DNA from: a bacterium | Lineage (GTDB): Bacteria; Chloroflexota; Dehalococcoidia; Tepidiformales; Tepidiformaceae | Assembly (NCBI GenBank): GCA_945861295.1 | Contig: CAMAUF010000152.1 | Span: 1 to 6,092 of the forward strand | Length of the DNA stretch: 6,092 bases | Reading direction: 5' to 3' | Shown: positions 5,851 to 6,092 of the stretch, in pieces | Numbering within the stretch: position 1 is the stretch's first letter | How the letters are laid out: each line of letters begins with the position of its first letter | Made by a program: the position numbers and the translations under genes | The notes under the pieces: generated by a model | The model's input: only the letters and a program-made list of their open reading frames with translations | Database searches by the model: none | What the model was told of the DNA's origin: nothing

Positions 5851-6092
5851 TCGCGGCTCCGCGCGGTGGGCGGTAGCTGAGGCCCTTGTAGCCCGGCGCG
5901 AAGCCGGCGTCGATTAGCGGCCGGGAGCGCGGCGATTGGGCGGCGGGCTCGCCGTCGACCCGTTCGAAGGCGAGCGGGCGGCCGCCCGGGTCCGCGCCGG
6001 CGATCAGCGCCCGGCAGGCCAGCGCCGCCGAGGCTTCGACATCCCACTCGGGCAAGGTGACGAGCCCGTGGCCGCCACGGTCGAGGTAGACG
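5834..6092 (-). CDS. lhr: Lhr-type ATP-dependent DNA helicase, C-terminal end (5' partial)
   Basis: The frame runs in from the right edge and stops with TAG at 5836-5834, giving 85 C-terminal residues. The start codon at 6055 (TTG) is internal. VYLDRGGHGLVTL, FERVDGEPAAQSP and AGFAPGYKGLSYR match the way I recall Lhr-family superfamily 2 helicases ending (YLERGG..., ERVDGEPA..., AGF..GY.GL..R). The helicase motifs themselves lie outside the window. Lhr proteins are 3'-5' helicases active on RNA:DNA hybrids and implicated in DNA repair. The gene is directly followed, with a 17-nt overlap, by the nei-family glycosylase; the same lhr-then-nei order is known in mycobacteria, which supports the identification and a shared repair role. 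Confidence 0.87.
   Translation of the reverse strand, partial: VYLDRGGHGLVTLPEWDVEASAALACRALIAGADPGGRPLAFERVDGEPAAQSPRSRPLIDAGFAPGYKGLSYRPPRGAANARGR

Overview
The window is high-G+C bacterial DNA with compact, mostly single-gene transcription units. The lineage cannot be fixed from the sequence. The HACL-type enzyme, the cysteine-repeat secreted protein and the lhr-nei pair together would suit a Chloroflexota-like or other high-G+C environmental bacterium, possibly from a metagenome; this is inference.

Layout, left to right. (1) 1-1113, plus strand: the C-terminal two thirds of a thiamine-diphosphate enzyme of the 2-hydroxyacyl-CoA lyase / oxalyl-CoA decarboxylase family, closer to lyases of the human HACL1 type. 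A strong intrinsic terminator follows at 1136-1169. (2) 1170-1778: a poorly coding stretch with two weak, unrecognised small ORFs, one on each strand, and a candidate promoter at its right end. (3) 1815-3547, plus strand: a secreted cysteine-rich repeat protein. It has a signal peptide, ten SCNG...AC units of 18-25 residues, three thrombospondin-type-3-like acidic calcium-binding repeats, and an Ig-like C-terminal part. The reading frame breaks at about 3150-3178, so the gene ends early at 3245 and the Ig-like end (to 3547) lies in another frame. (4) 3656-4870, plus strand: a 12-helix major facilitator superfamily (MFS) transporter whose start codon lies about 6 nt behind a good -10 box, suggesting a leaderless mRNA. 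(5) Minus strand, entering from the right edge: the C-terminal end of an Lhr-type helicase (6092-5834), overlapping by 17 nt a complete Nei/Fpg-family DNA glycosylase (5850-4978). The glycosylase converges on the transporter across a 107-nt gap.

Only the lhr-nei pair is clearly a working unit, in DNA repair, and probably translationally coupled. The acyl-CoA enzyme, the secreted repeat protein and the transporter have their own signals and no evident shared pathway. The most unusual item is the cysteine-repeat protein. The nearest thing to an undescribed feature is its regular two-cysteine unit, which could form a disulfide-braced solenoid next to calcium-binding repeats. I see no CRISPR array, tRNA, rRNA, complete mobile element or phage module.
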